From positions 1 to 64,000 of the forward strand of contig NZ_NFKS01000013.1 of assembly GCF_002160515.1 (NCBI RefSeq): DNA of 64,000 nucleotides, read 5' to 3'. The stretch comes from Anaeromassilibacillus sp. An172 (GTDB taxonomy: Bacteria > Bacillota > Clostridia > Oscillospirales > Acutalibacteraceae). Under the pieces are notes generated by a model. That model worked only from the letters and a program-made list of their open reading frames with translations, made no database searches and was not told the DNA's origin. Shown one piece after another: positions 7,544 to 15,684 of this stretch (the first letter of the stretch is position 1; the number at the start of each line of letters is the position of its first letter). The translations under genes were made by a program, and so were the position numbers.

Positions 7544-9310
7544 ATGTTATCCACAAATTATTTTATACATTTGTTTTTTGACTATGACCACGACATACAT
7601 TACACCGATACCATGCTTGCACTGGAGTCTGAAGCTTATCTGTGGTACAAGCTGAGATTAAACAACGGGTTTGACGCCGCTTTGTTTTTGAATTATGAAT
7701 TCGGCGAGTTAAAAATTCAGACCTTTGACGGATTTTCAAAACAGCTTGCCGAGAAAAAGGGATTTTTGGATTCGGTTCTTAAAAAGTCAGAAAGCGACTG
7801 GGAAATAAACAGCTGCATCCAGCCGGCAAAAAAAGAATTTACATTTGAGGATATATTAAAAATCTCCGAAAGAAAAGAACTTAAAAACAAAAAGATTGCC
7901 TTTGTGCTTTCTATGTCGGCTCTCGATTATCTTTATAACAACAGCGATGACTGTGCTGTTGAAAAGATTAAAAGGAAAATCGAAACTCCCGACGGCAAAA
8001 GCATAATGGTTATTAAAATACCTCCCATGACTTCAAAAATAAGGGAGGCGTTTCTGGGAGAAAATTCTGTGCTTCCAATGATAAGCCGCAAAACAGTGGC
8101 TGTTTTAAAAGGAGCTCAGGAGCCCCTTACAGACGCTCTGCGCAGACAGATGAAAGAGCAGATTGTGTATGGTTACAGAATTGACGACGCCTTTAATATG
8201 CTTTTGAAAATTGCCGCAGAAAAAGGCGACTGGACAGACTCTTTGGAGGATATGAGAAAGCAGGCGGAATATTTACAGCTTTCCTACAACATCTGCGGAA
8301 AGCTTGTTTTAGAACAAAGGCGTGGCAGTTCATCGTCAATGTTTATAAAGCACAGGGAGCTTTACGAACAGCTTAAAACTTCTGACATCAAACAGCTTGT
8401 GAGAAACGAGATAAAAAACCTTGAGTCAAAATACCAGGGCTTTACAGTGGGCGACGCAATGAGGGAAGAAAAGCTTCTTCCTAAAAAAGAACTGTGTTAT
8501 CCGTCGGTTTTGGAAAACGATGACCCTATTGTAAGAAATATAAAAACCCTTTCCATCAGTGAGAAGTTTGAAAAATGCTATGAGTACGAAAAATGGTGCG
8601 AACAGCTTGAGAGAATAAAAAAGAATTTCTCAACATTTTGGAATAAACCCCTTAATTGTCTTTCCTACAGCAAGGCGGAATTTTTCTGCAACTATGTGAG
8701 AAAAGCCTGTGAAAACGGCGACAGGGAAACATTCAGCGACGCTTTGGAAATGCTTGCTTTCTGCTCGGAACAGCTTTGCGCAGGCGTTGACAAGTGCGAG
8801 AATTTAGCGGTAATTCTTGACTACGGAAAGAGCATAGTTGAGCTTTCAGAAAATGTTTTTAACATACTTAAAAAATATGGAGCCGAAGAGGTTTACGAAT
8901 TTGACAGAATATATTTGAATATGTATCAGCTTCCAAAGGACAGTCTTTCCTCTGAGAAAAAAATCGACTTGGGAATTGATAAAGCCAATTTGGACAGATA
9001 CAGACAGAACCGCATAACATTGAGATTTCATGTGGGCAGACTGAAAAGTGAGATAAGACTCCATAAAATCTCCGATGAAGAAATGGAAAAAGTCCGCAGA
9101 ACTATAGAGCAGGAGCTAAATGCGGAAATAGAAACTGCGGAGAAATTAGAGGGGAAATATTCTCAGATTTTGGAAGAACCGGAACCTGAGAAAGAAACCG
9201 AAGAATATTCGGAAGAGTATGTGGAAGAGGATACAGAATATATTGAAGAGGATGACGGGGACGATTTCCCGGATAAGCTTTTGAAAAAGACAATATACAA
9301 GGACATGTAA
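7544..9310 (+). CDS. Unknown operon protein with an acidic, Tyr/Glu-rich tail
   Basis: 588 residues, family not recognised. The first 200 residues look like a mixed alpha/beta globular domain without an evident P-loop; residues 200-530 are mostly helical and charged. The last 50 are extremely acidic with repeated Glu-Glu-Tyr patterns (EEYSEEYVEEDTEYIEEDD) and end in a short basic/hydrophobic tip. A similar Tyr/Glu/Asp tail closes the protein at 11324-12583, which suggests both tails bind a common partner (inference). No signal peptide. AAAGGAG at 7529-7535 selects the ATG at 7544; the TTG at 7517 overlapping the Hsp70 stop is not needed. Possible roles: client-binding or scaffold subunit of the operon's complex. 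Confidence 0.75.
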   Translation: MLSTNYFIHLFFDYDHDIHYTDTMLALESEAYLWYKLRLNNGFDAALFLNYEFGELKIQTFDGFSKQLAEKKGFLDSVLKKSESDWEINSCIQPAKKEFTFEDILKISERKELKNKKIAFVLSMSALDYLYNNSDDCAVEKIKRKIETPDGKSIMVIKIPPMTSKIREAFLGENSVLPMISRKTVAVLKGAQEPLTDALRRQMKEQIVYGYRIDDAFNMLLKIAAEKGDWTDSLEDMRKQAEYLQLSYNICGKLVLEQRRGSSSSMFIKHRELYEQLKTSDIKQLVRNEIKNLESKYQGFTVGDAMREEKLLPKKELCYPSVLENDDPIVRNIKTLSISEKFEKCYEYEKWCEQLERIKKNFSTFWNKPLNCLSYSKAEFFCNYVRKACENGDRETFSDALEMLAFCSEQLCAGVDKCENLAVILDYGKSIVELSENVFNILKKYGAEEVYEFDRIYLNMYQLPKDSLSSEKKIDLGIDKANLDRYRQNRITLRFHVGRLKSEIRLHKISDEEMEKVRRTIEQELNAEIETAEKLEGKYSQILEEPEPEKETEEYSEEYVEEDTEYIEEDDGDDFPDKLLKKTIYKDM

Positions 9311-9341
9311 AAAGTGATGAATAAGAAAACGGGGTGAGATT

Positions 9342-11267
9342 GTGAAATTCTCAAACTTGACCAGAAGACTAAAGGATTTTTCGGACAAAAAAGAAATATC
9401 CCTTGAGGACGCACTGGGTATGATGACCATGCTATGCGATGATATAAGGTTTGATACCGGCGCTTTGGTGGAAAACTGCCAGGTGGGCGATTTGGATTTG
9501 CTTATTGACAGGCTATATACCATATGCTACACAGTGAACTACATCTACCAAGGAAACAGCAAAAAAATTGCCGAAGCAGAAATGGGCGGAGGTGATGAAG
9601 AGCTTTGGAATGATTTGGAAGCTGCCGAAAAGCGATGCGGTGAATTGAAAGAGAAAAACCGACAGCTAAAGGAGATAAAGGAAAAGCTTAAAACAGCCCG
9701 GGAAAATGAAGAAAATGAACTTCAAAAACAGCAGGAGCTGCAAAAGGAAAAAAGTCTTTATCAACAGCAGATTGAGGAAACAAAGAAAAAAATCCAAAGC
9801 TTGAAGCAGGGCGATTTAGAGGAAGTCAAAAACCAGCTAAAATCCTTGGAGGATGAAAAAACTCTGCTGGAAGAGGATTTGCGCAGTCAAAAAGAAAACC
9901 TCGAAAATCTCAGTAAGAATATTGAGGAAATCAAAGCTCAAAATTCTGAAACGGAAATTAAGATAAAAAACACAGAGGAAGTTCTTAAAGAAAAAACCAA
10001 AGAAAAAGAAGAACTTGAAAACAAGCTTTCATCCCTTGAAACAAGCGGCGGAAATCTTGAAGAAGAATTAAAAGCCCTTGAAAAACAGATTGAGGATGAA
10101 AAACCTCTGCTGGGAGAAACAAATACAAAAATAGAGCAGATAAAGCTACAGCTTGAGAAAACAAAAGAGAAAAAGAAAACCCTTGAGGAAAGCCTCTATA
10201 ACAACAGCGAAAATCTTGAAAACCTTAAAAAATTTGTTGAGGATATAAAAGTCCAAAACGCAGAAAAGGAAAATCAGGTAAAAGAGGCGTCAAGTGCTGT
10301 TGAAACAAAAATAAGGGAAAAAGAAGAATTAAAAGAAAAGCTTTTATCCCTTAAAACAAGCGGAGAAAGTCTTGAGGAAGAATTAAAAGAGCTTAAAAAG
10401 CAGCTTGAACAGGAAAAACCATTATCCGGTATAATAAACACAAAAATAGGAAATGTGAAGTTTGAGCTTGAGGAAGTGAAAAACGAAAATAAGCTTCTTG
10501 AGGAAGCTCTGGAAAAAGAAGAAGAAAATCTTCAAAAGGAAAGGGATGCAAAAACCTCGCTGCAGGAAAAGCTTGAAAAAAGCAAGGAGGAAAAATCCTA
10601 TATAACAACCGAGTGCAACGCTATTGAGCAGAACCTGGAGGTAAGCAAAAGACTTATCGAAAGCAAGACAGAGGAGCATACGGAAAAGAAAACAGAGCTT
10701 GACAAGCTTGAAGCCCAGCTTATGGGAATGAACAACGAGCTGAAAAAGGTTATCGAGCTTATAGACGAGCGAAAGAAACAGTTAAGCGGAATGAACAAGG
10801 AACAGATTGAAAAGGAGCTTAACGACGAGAAAAACAGACTTCAGGAAACCATTGAAAATCTGAAAGAAAACGAGAAGGAAACTCAGAAAATAAGAGAGGA
10901 GATAGCCGAATACGAAAAGAAAATAGAAACTATGAAATCTTCTATTTCTGCGGCTGTTTCGGAGAGGGAGAGAAAGAAAGAGGAAAATAAAACCCTCAAT
11001 CTTAATTTTGAAACCCTTAAAAGAGAGCTGGACGCTTTGCTTTCAGAGGAAAACAAACAAAGTCTGGAAAGATGCAGAAATCAAATTCAGATAATGAGTC
11101 AGATACGAAGAAGCATGGAACAGAGCTTTTCAAACGCAGAGGGAGCCATGGCTTTTTCCGTGGACTCATATGTAAACGACAGGGTAAAAAATGCCCGGAT
11201 GTGTATTTCAGAACTGCAAAAGCTTATGGCAAAATATGCAGGGCTTTGGCAGTCAAAATTAAACTAA
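9342..11267 (+). CDS. Long coiled-coil protein with an internal 105-residue repeat
   Basis: 641 residues. An N-terminal domain of about 85 residues (helical, with MTMLCDDIRF) is followed by about 460 residues of nearly uninterrupted Lys/Glu-rich coiled coil, then a C-terminal segment of about 75 residues (FSVDSYVNDRVKNARMC) that may be globular. Two copies of a 105-residue unit lie in the rod (ENLENL...TSG-LEEELK...EKPL). The composition resembles SMC or myosin rods, but no ATPase head or hinge is present, so it is probably a spacer or scaffold. GTG start at 9342 with GGGGTGAG (9331-9338). No membrane anchor. Database hits to SMC or tropomyosin would be compositional. Confidence 0.82.
   Translation: MKFSNLTRRLKDFSDKKEISLEDALGMMTMLCDDIRFDTGALVENCQVGDLDLLIDRLYTICYTVNYIYQGNSKKIAEAEMGGGDEELWNDLEAAEKRCGELKEKNRQLKEIKEKLKTARENEENELQKQQELQKEKSLYQQQIEETKKKIQSLKQGDLEEVKNQLKSLEDEKTLLEEDLRSQKENLENLSKNIEEIKAQNSETEIKIKNTEEVLKEKTKEKEELENKLSSLETSGGNLEEELKALEKQIEDEKPLLGETNTKIEQIKLQLEKTKEKKKTLEESLYNNSENLENLKKFVEDIKVQNAEKENQVKEASSAVETKIREKEELKEKLLSLKTSGESLEEELKELKKQLEQEKPLSGIINTKIGNVKFELEEVKNENKLLEEALEKEEENLQKERDAKTSLQEKLEKSKEEKSYITTECNAIEQNLEVSKRLIESKTEEHTEKKTELDKLEAQLMGMNNELKKVIELIDERKKQLSGMNKEQIEKELNDEKNRLQETIENLKENEKETQKIREEIAEYEKKIETMKSSISAAVSERERKKEENKTLNLNFETLKRELDALLSEENKQSLERCRNQIQIMSQIRRSMEQSFSNAEGAMAFSVDSYVNDRVKNARMCISELQKLMAKYAGLWQSKLN
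9867..10530 (+). repeat. In-gene tandem repeat, period 315 bp
   Basis: GAAAACCTCGAAAATCT at 9894 corresponds to GAAAATCTTGAAAACCT at 10209, and CTTTCATCCC at 10026 to CTTTTATCCC at 10341, both offset exactly 315 bases. A third partial unit (LLEEALEKEEENL) begins near 10490. The rod of the coiled-coil protein grew by duplication. Confidence 0.75.
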
Positions 11268-11323
11268 TCCCTGCGGAGGGGTTTAAATAAATATTTTTTA
11301 TTTATCAGAGAGGAAGTTTTAGT

Positions 11324-12583
11324 ATGGCAACTAAAGGTTTTCAAAAATTTACAAATAAAATTTTTGGCGGAAAATCTGAAAGCCCGCAGACAGAAATGAG
11401 AAAGGAACAGGTTGTTGTTGCTAACAACAGAAAAAGTGCGGCGAATATGATTTCAAAGCTTAAATGTATTAACCTGTATGATAAGAAAAATCAGATTCCC
11501 CAGGAGGTTATAGCCGAGGAGGAATTCCAGAAAGTAATAAACTGGGCAATAAAGGAGCTCAGCGAGCCTACTGTATTTACAAGGGATATCAGCAGCCTTG
11601 ATGAAAAAATTGAGTTTGCCATAGACGCTTTCAGTAAGGCAATAAGAGAGGGCTGGGTTACAACCGCAAGATGGGCGGCAACAGCTTTGAATCAGGGATT
11701 GTCAAACCTCAGACAGGAAATAAGCGGAATAGACGTGCCAAATGCGGACGCTTTGTACGAAAAAAGACTTAACTTCGCCATTGAGATGGAAAACATCGTA
11801 AAGGCAAGCCAGGATTACGACACTGCTGAAATTGCTTTGAAAAAACAGCAGGAGAGATATCAGAATAAAAATAATCAGGTTCAGAAGCTTAAAGAAGAGC
11901 TTAACGATTTCAGAAACACCATTGAGGGAGCACAGCTTGAAGAGGAAATCAGACAGAACGCTCATAAGCCCGGTTCTCTTTCAAAGGAAGCAAGGGACCT
12001 CAGACAAAAGTATGAGGAGTATCACAAGCTTTTCGGAAGTATGCAGGAAATTTACCTGGAGATTATGACAAAAACCAGCGTTTTAAATGACTGCGACAGA
12101 AAAATTGAAACTATAAGAAATCATCTTGTTGAACTTCCTACAGTTAACGACCCAATGCTCAACGCAAGAATTGAACGTGCAAACAACATGTATCTGAAAA
12201 ACCTGCAGAAGACATTGGATGATATTGAGATTTCCAGAAGAACTTACGACCAGTATCTTTCAAAACTGACACAGATTTCCAACCACAAGGTATTCCAGGA
12301 TGAGGCTGCAAAGGTTATTGCTACAATGCAGAAAATCGAGAACGAGGAAAGAGAAAGATTAGACAGGTCCATAAGAAACGCTCAGCTGATAAAAGCAAAG
12401 CTTCAGAGAAATGCCGAGAAGCAGAAGGAATTGGCAGGCTTGAAAGAGGAGATAAATAATCTTCATCTGGAGAATGAGAAACTCTATCAGGAAAATACAT
12501 TGCAGGAAGATGATTACGAAACAGATTACGAAGATGAAGAGGAGTACAACGAAAACATAGAGTACGAGTACGAGCCGGAATAA
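11324..12583 (+). CDS. Helical/coiled-coil protein with basic amphipathic N-terminus and acidic tail
   Basis: 419 residues. The first 17 (MATKGFQKFTNKIFGGK) are basic and amphipathic, as in ESCRT-III or PspA proteins that dock on membranes. A helical domain (about 30-135) and long coiled coils (about 145-385) follow; the final 30 residues are Asp/Glu/Tyr-rich, like the tail of the protein ending at 9310. I cannot assign a family. GAGAGGAAG precedes the ATG at 11324. The next two genes encode a similar smaller helical protein and a MIT-AAA+ ATPase, so this could be a filament or scaffold subunit remodelled by that ATPase (inference). Confidence 0.75.
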   Translation: MATKGFQKFTNKIFGGKSESPQTEMRKEQVVVANNRKSAANMISKLKCINLYDKKNQIPQEVIAEEEFQKVINWAIKELSEPTVFTRDISSLDEKIEFAIDAFSKAIREGWVTTARWAATALNQGLSNLRQEISGIDVPNADALYEKRLNFAIEMENIVKASQDYDTAEIALKKQQERYQNKNNQVQKLKEELNDFRNTIEGAQLEEEIRQNAHKPGSLSKEARDLRQKYEEYHKLFGSMQEIYLEIMTKTSVLNDCDRKIETIRNHLVELPTVNDPMLNARIERANNMYLKNLQKTLDDIEISRRTYDQYLSKLTQISNHKVFQDEAAKVIATMQKIENEERERLDRSIRNAQLIKAKLQRNAEKQKELAGLKEEINNLHLENEKLYQENTLQEDDYETDYEDEEEYNENIEYEYEPE

Positions 12584-12623
12584 TTTATTTTAAATTGACG
12601 CCATAAAGGGACAGGTGAATAAC

Positions 12624-13346
12624 ATGCTTGAAAATATTAAAAAAATGTTTAAAAAAGAGGAAACAGTAGAACAGAAGATTGCAAGAGAAATAAAGGAAGA
12701 GCATAAAAAGCTTGAGAAAAGAAGCAAGCCCAGAATAGCCCGTCAGGAAAAAATTATGGACTGCCGTGCTGTTTTGGAGGAGTGCTATAACTTTTTCCAG
12801 AATACAATAATAATTGAAAATGCCCGCACAGCAGATCTTGAAAGCTCAGGTCTTTTTGACAACGACCACAGGGACAGAGTCAGAGAAGCCGCTATCGGTA
12901 TGCTTATCTCAAAACAGGCTATTATCAAGCTTGAGCGTATAAACACAGACGGAGAGCTTAACAGCACAATTAACCAGATGGGAATGGCTTTAAGACAGAT
13001 TCAGCGTCTTGACGATTCCACCAACGCTATAAGCTATTCCACAAGAAAAATTCTTAATAAGTGGTATCCTTATCCTTTGGAGGAAAACGAGGCGGACAAG
13101 GAACTCAATGAAAAGCTTGCAGTTCCAAGTGATATACGTGACCGTATAGACGACGAATTTATCAGCGCACTTATTGACGGCGTAAGCTTTGACGAGTGTC
13201 TTAAAAGATCCGTTGGAAAGAAAAAGGAAAGCAAAATTAAAAACGATTACGATATGAAAATGGATATGATAAATCAGGCTTTCGCCGATGATGATTCCTC
13301 AGATTTGGATGAAGCAATGAAAAACAAGTACAGCAATCCGTTTTAA
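12624..13346 (+). CDS. Small helical protein, possible ESCRT-III/PspA-like subunit
   Basis: 240 residues. The N-terminus (MLENIKKMFKKEETVEQKIA) is a basic amphipathic segment leading into a long basic helix, then a helical hairpin and a segment NSTINQMGMALRQIQRL that resembles the region of CHMP/Snf7 proteins containing a conserved Met-Gly/Ala-Met pattern. The C-terminus is acidic and ends in a short helix (DDSSDLDEAMKNKYSNPF), positioned as a MIT-interacting motif would be. This resemblance is in length, charge order and a few residues only. The next gene, 15 bases on, has a MIT-like domain fused to AAA+. AGGTGA (12613-12618) favours ATG 12624 over GTG 12615. Alternative: an unrelated helical adaptor. 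Confidence 0.7.
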   Translation: MLENIKKMFKKEETVEQKIAREIKEEHKKLEKRSKPRIARQEKIMDCRAVLEECYNFFQNTIIIENARTADLESSGLFDNDHRDRVREAAIGMLISKQAIIKLERINTDGELNSTINQMGMALRQIQRLDDSTNAISYSTRKILNKWYPYPLEENEADKELNEKLAVPSDIRDRIDDEFISALIDGVSFDECLKRSVGKKKESKIKNDYDMKMDMINQAFADDDSSDLDEAMKNKYSNPF

Positions 13347-13361
13347 AGGAGTGAAAACATA

Positions 13362-14633
13362 ATGGGCGTTAGCTATATGTCAGATATGAGCCGCATGGCC
13401 AACGAGTACAGGTCACTGATAGTTCAGGCAAATATGCTGCACGAAAAAGGTGACAATGCATCCATAAGAAGAGAAGCAGAGTGCTACAAGCGTGCGGCAG
13501 AGCTTACTGAAAACCTTGCAAACCTCAGCGTTGGCAAGGAATACGAATACTGGATAGAACGTCAGCAGGAGGTTTCCAGAAGATTTAACGAGATTTCCGA
13601 ATATGCCCTCAGACGTGCAAGACAGATGAACGAAAGCGGCGGTTCATCCGCTTCATCACCTCAGGGCAAGCAGGCGGAAGGCACCGGTGCAAAAGCACAG
13701 AAGCCACAAAAAAGAGGCGGCTATGAAATTCCTCAGGAGGTTATTGACAAATGGTCAGCAGACCCGCCTCAGAAAGGCTTTGAAGAGGTTGCAGGAATGG
13801 AAGAGCTTATTGAAAAGCTTCGTGGCTGTATACGCAACGTGGCTTCAACAGAGCTCAATCAGTACCTTGGTATAGATATGGTAAGTTCTTTCTTCTTTTA
13901 CGGCCCTCCCGGATGCGGTAAAACCTTTATTTCAAGAGCCTTTATCTGCGAGCTTATGAAAGAGGGCTACAACTATATGTCACTGTCCGGCGGAGATATC
14001 CACAATTCTCTTGTTGGAGAGTCTGAAAAATACGTTGAAAGAGCATTTGCAGAGGCAAAGGCAAAAGCTCCATGTATTCTTTTTATAGATGAGATAGACA
14101 GTGTGTGCAGAAACCGTTCCATGCCAAATATCCCGTCTCACGCAATGTCCACAACCACTGCGTTTTTGACAGGCTATAACTCTTTGGGCGACTCAAAGAA
14201 GCCTGTAATATTTATAGGAGCTACAAACTATCCGAACCTTGTGGACAACGCTATGCTTGACCGTGTTGAGCTTATAAAGCTTCCTCTTCCGGATGTAAAG
14301 GTTAGAGCAAAGACATTTGAAATGTTCTTTAACCAGATTATGCAAAACGAGCCTGGATTTACCTACGAGAACATGGCGGAAGAAACCTATAACTATAATC
14401 AGAGAGATATAAAAAGACTTTGCATACAGATCAGAGACCTTGTTAAAAAGGATGTGCAGAGCATATATCCGGACGAGCATGAAAGCGTTGAAGCTCTTAA
14501 ATCCGGAAGCTACACACTGAGCAAAGAGATTTTTGAAAAGGCTTTAAATTTATATGTACCGTCAAGAAAGGACGATATAATCAGAACCCTGGATGAGTGG
14601 GACAAGGACAGAGAAAGACGCAGTGAAGAATGA
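13362..14633 (+). CDS. AAA+ ATPase of the Vps4/katanin type with MIT-like N-terminal domain
   Basis: 423 residues. Residues about 10-85 form a helical bundle with the MIT/TPR-like pattern (LIVQANMLHEKGD, then AECYKRAAELTENLA). A Ser/Gly/Lys/Gln-rich linker (91-120) leads to one AAA+ domain: Walker A GPPGCGKTF (181-189), pore-loop region YNYMSLSGGDI, Walker B ILFIDE (239-244), sensor-1 IGATN (285-289) and a candidate arginine finger R301. All catalytic residues are present. Architecture and motif spacing fit the classical AAA clade (Vps4, katanin, spastin), which pull on protein filaments. AAAGGAG at 13345-13351 precedes the ATG by 10 bases. The next gene encodes a degenerate AAA+ domain, so a mixed hexamer is possible (inference). 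Confidence 0.9.
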   Translation: MGVSYMSDMSRMANEYRSLIVQANMLHEKGDNASIRREAECYKRAAELTENLANLSVGKEYEYWIERQQEVSRRFNEISEYALRRARQMNESGGSSASSPQGKQAEGTGAKAQKPQKRGGYEIPQEVIDKWSADPPQKGFEEVAGMEELIEKLRGCIRNVASTELNQYLGIDMVSSFFFYGPPGCGKTFISRAFICELMKEGYNYMSLSGGDIHNSLVGESEKYVERAFAEAKAKAPCILFIDEIDSVCRNRSMPNIPSHAMSTTTAFLTGYNSLGDSKKPVIFIGATNYPNLVDNAMLDRVELIKLPLPDVKVRAKTFEMFFNQIMQNEPGFTYENMAEETYNYNQRDIKRLCIQIRDLVKKDVQSIYPDEHESVEALKSGSYTLSKEIFEKALNLYVPSRKDDIIRTLDEWDKDRERRSEE

Positions 14634-14644
14634 GGTGAATAACC

Positions 14645-15655
14645 TTGGATCTTGAAAAGATTAAAAACAGAGTGGATAAACAGGTGCCTCAGATTAAGCT
14701 CAAGGACTTGGACGCCTTTTCTCTTTGGTCACATATGTTCAGAGCCACAATGCTTAAATCTCCCAAAAAGCTTCTAAGCGATTTCGGCGTTGAACCGCCA
14801 GACGGCGCTGTGTTTTTGGGAGAGCCGGGAAACGGAAGACACACTGCGGCGGAAGCTCTTGCAGGTTCTAAATGCAATCCCGAAGCAAAGGAGTATCATC
14901 ACTATCTAAGGATAACCGGATGGGACTTCGACTGTGAAACAGCAGAGGAATCCTGCCGAATTGCCGAATATGCCGCAGAAGCTGCGAAAGAATACGAGTA
15001 TTTCTGCCTTTTTATAGACAGTCCCGAGGAAAGCAAGTTCGGAAAGCAGGTTCAGTACGTCCTTGCTGAAAAATTAAGAGAGCTGGAAACCACGGTTTTT
15101 GTGATAGTGGTGACCACGGAAAGCGAGTATCTGTGCAGGGAGCTTACACATGATTTTAAAATCTGCCGTTGTGTTCCCCCGACAAAGAAGCAAAGGGAAG
15201 ACTGGATAAAAAAGAATATGGAAACTCCTTTTGTCGCCATAGAGGAAATGACCCATATGGAGCTTGCGGAAAAAACAGAGGGCTTGTCATGGAAACAGCT
15301 TAACGATATGCTGGATTCAATGAGAGAGGTTTTGACCTGGAAATACTTTAAGATGTTCAGAAGCTACAACGGAAATCTAAAGCTGCTGGGTGAGGCTGTA
15401 AGTACAGGAAAAGCAGTTCTAACCAACGATGAAGGACAGCAGATTATTAACAGTGTTATTTCTCAAAAGGCTGTTCCCGTTATCGCCGGAGTAGCCGGTC
15501 AGATTCAGGCAGTAAACGCCAGCACTGAAACATCTAAAGCAAAAAACAGCAATGACTCCGACTCTCAGGAATCCATTCAGGCGCAGATTATTAAAGAGGC
15601 GGAATTCCATAAGCATCCCGAAGAAATGACTCCTGACCAGCTGTTTGAAATTTAA
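14645..15655 (+). CDS. Degenerate AAA+ domain protein, probable inactive partner of the preceding ATPase
   Basis: 336 residues. Aligning by eye with the neighbouring AAA+ protein, the P-loop becomes GEPGNGRHT (59-67) with Arg for the catalytic Lys, and Walker B becomes CLFIDS (121-126) with Ser for the catalytic Glu. A sensor-1-like strand (FVIVVTTESEY) and the helical lid follow. ATP hydrolysis is thus unlikely; weak nucleotide binding remains possible. The last 70 residues are low-complexity with a short helix at the end (HPEEMTPDQLFEI). Start is a TTG at 14645, 6 bases after GAGGTGA (14632-14638), 11 bases past the upstream stop. Likely a regulatory subunit of an asymmetric AAA+ ring (inference). 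Confidence 0.8.
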   Translation: MDLEKIKNRVDKQVPQIKLKDLDAFSLWSHMFRATMLKSPKKLLSDFGVEPPDGAVFLGEPGNGRHTAAEALAGSKCNPEAKEYHHYLRITGWDFDCETAEESCRIAEYAAEAAKEYEYFCLFIDSPEESKFGKQVQYVLAEKLRELETTVFVIVVTTESEYLCRELTHDFKICRCVPPTKKQREDWIKKNMETPFVAIEEMTHMELAEKTEGLSWKQLNDMLDSMREVLTWKYFKMFRSYNGNLKLLGEAVSTGKAVLTNDEGQQIINSVISQKAVPVIAGVAGQIQAVNASTETSKAKNSNDSDSQESIQAQIIKEAEFHKHPEEMTPDQLFEI

Positions 15656-15684
15656 TTACGGAAAATCCGGGAAAGGATTGAAAA

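Noticed and set aside
9342-11267. SMC or myosin-like identity for the long coiled-coil protein
   Set aside because: No Walker motifs, hinge or head domain; similarity would be compositional only.
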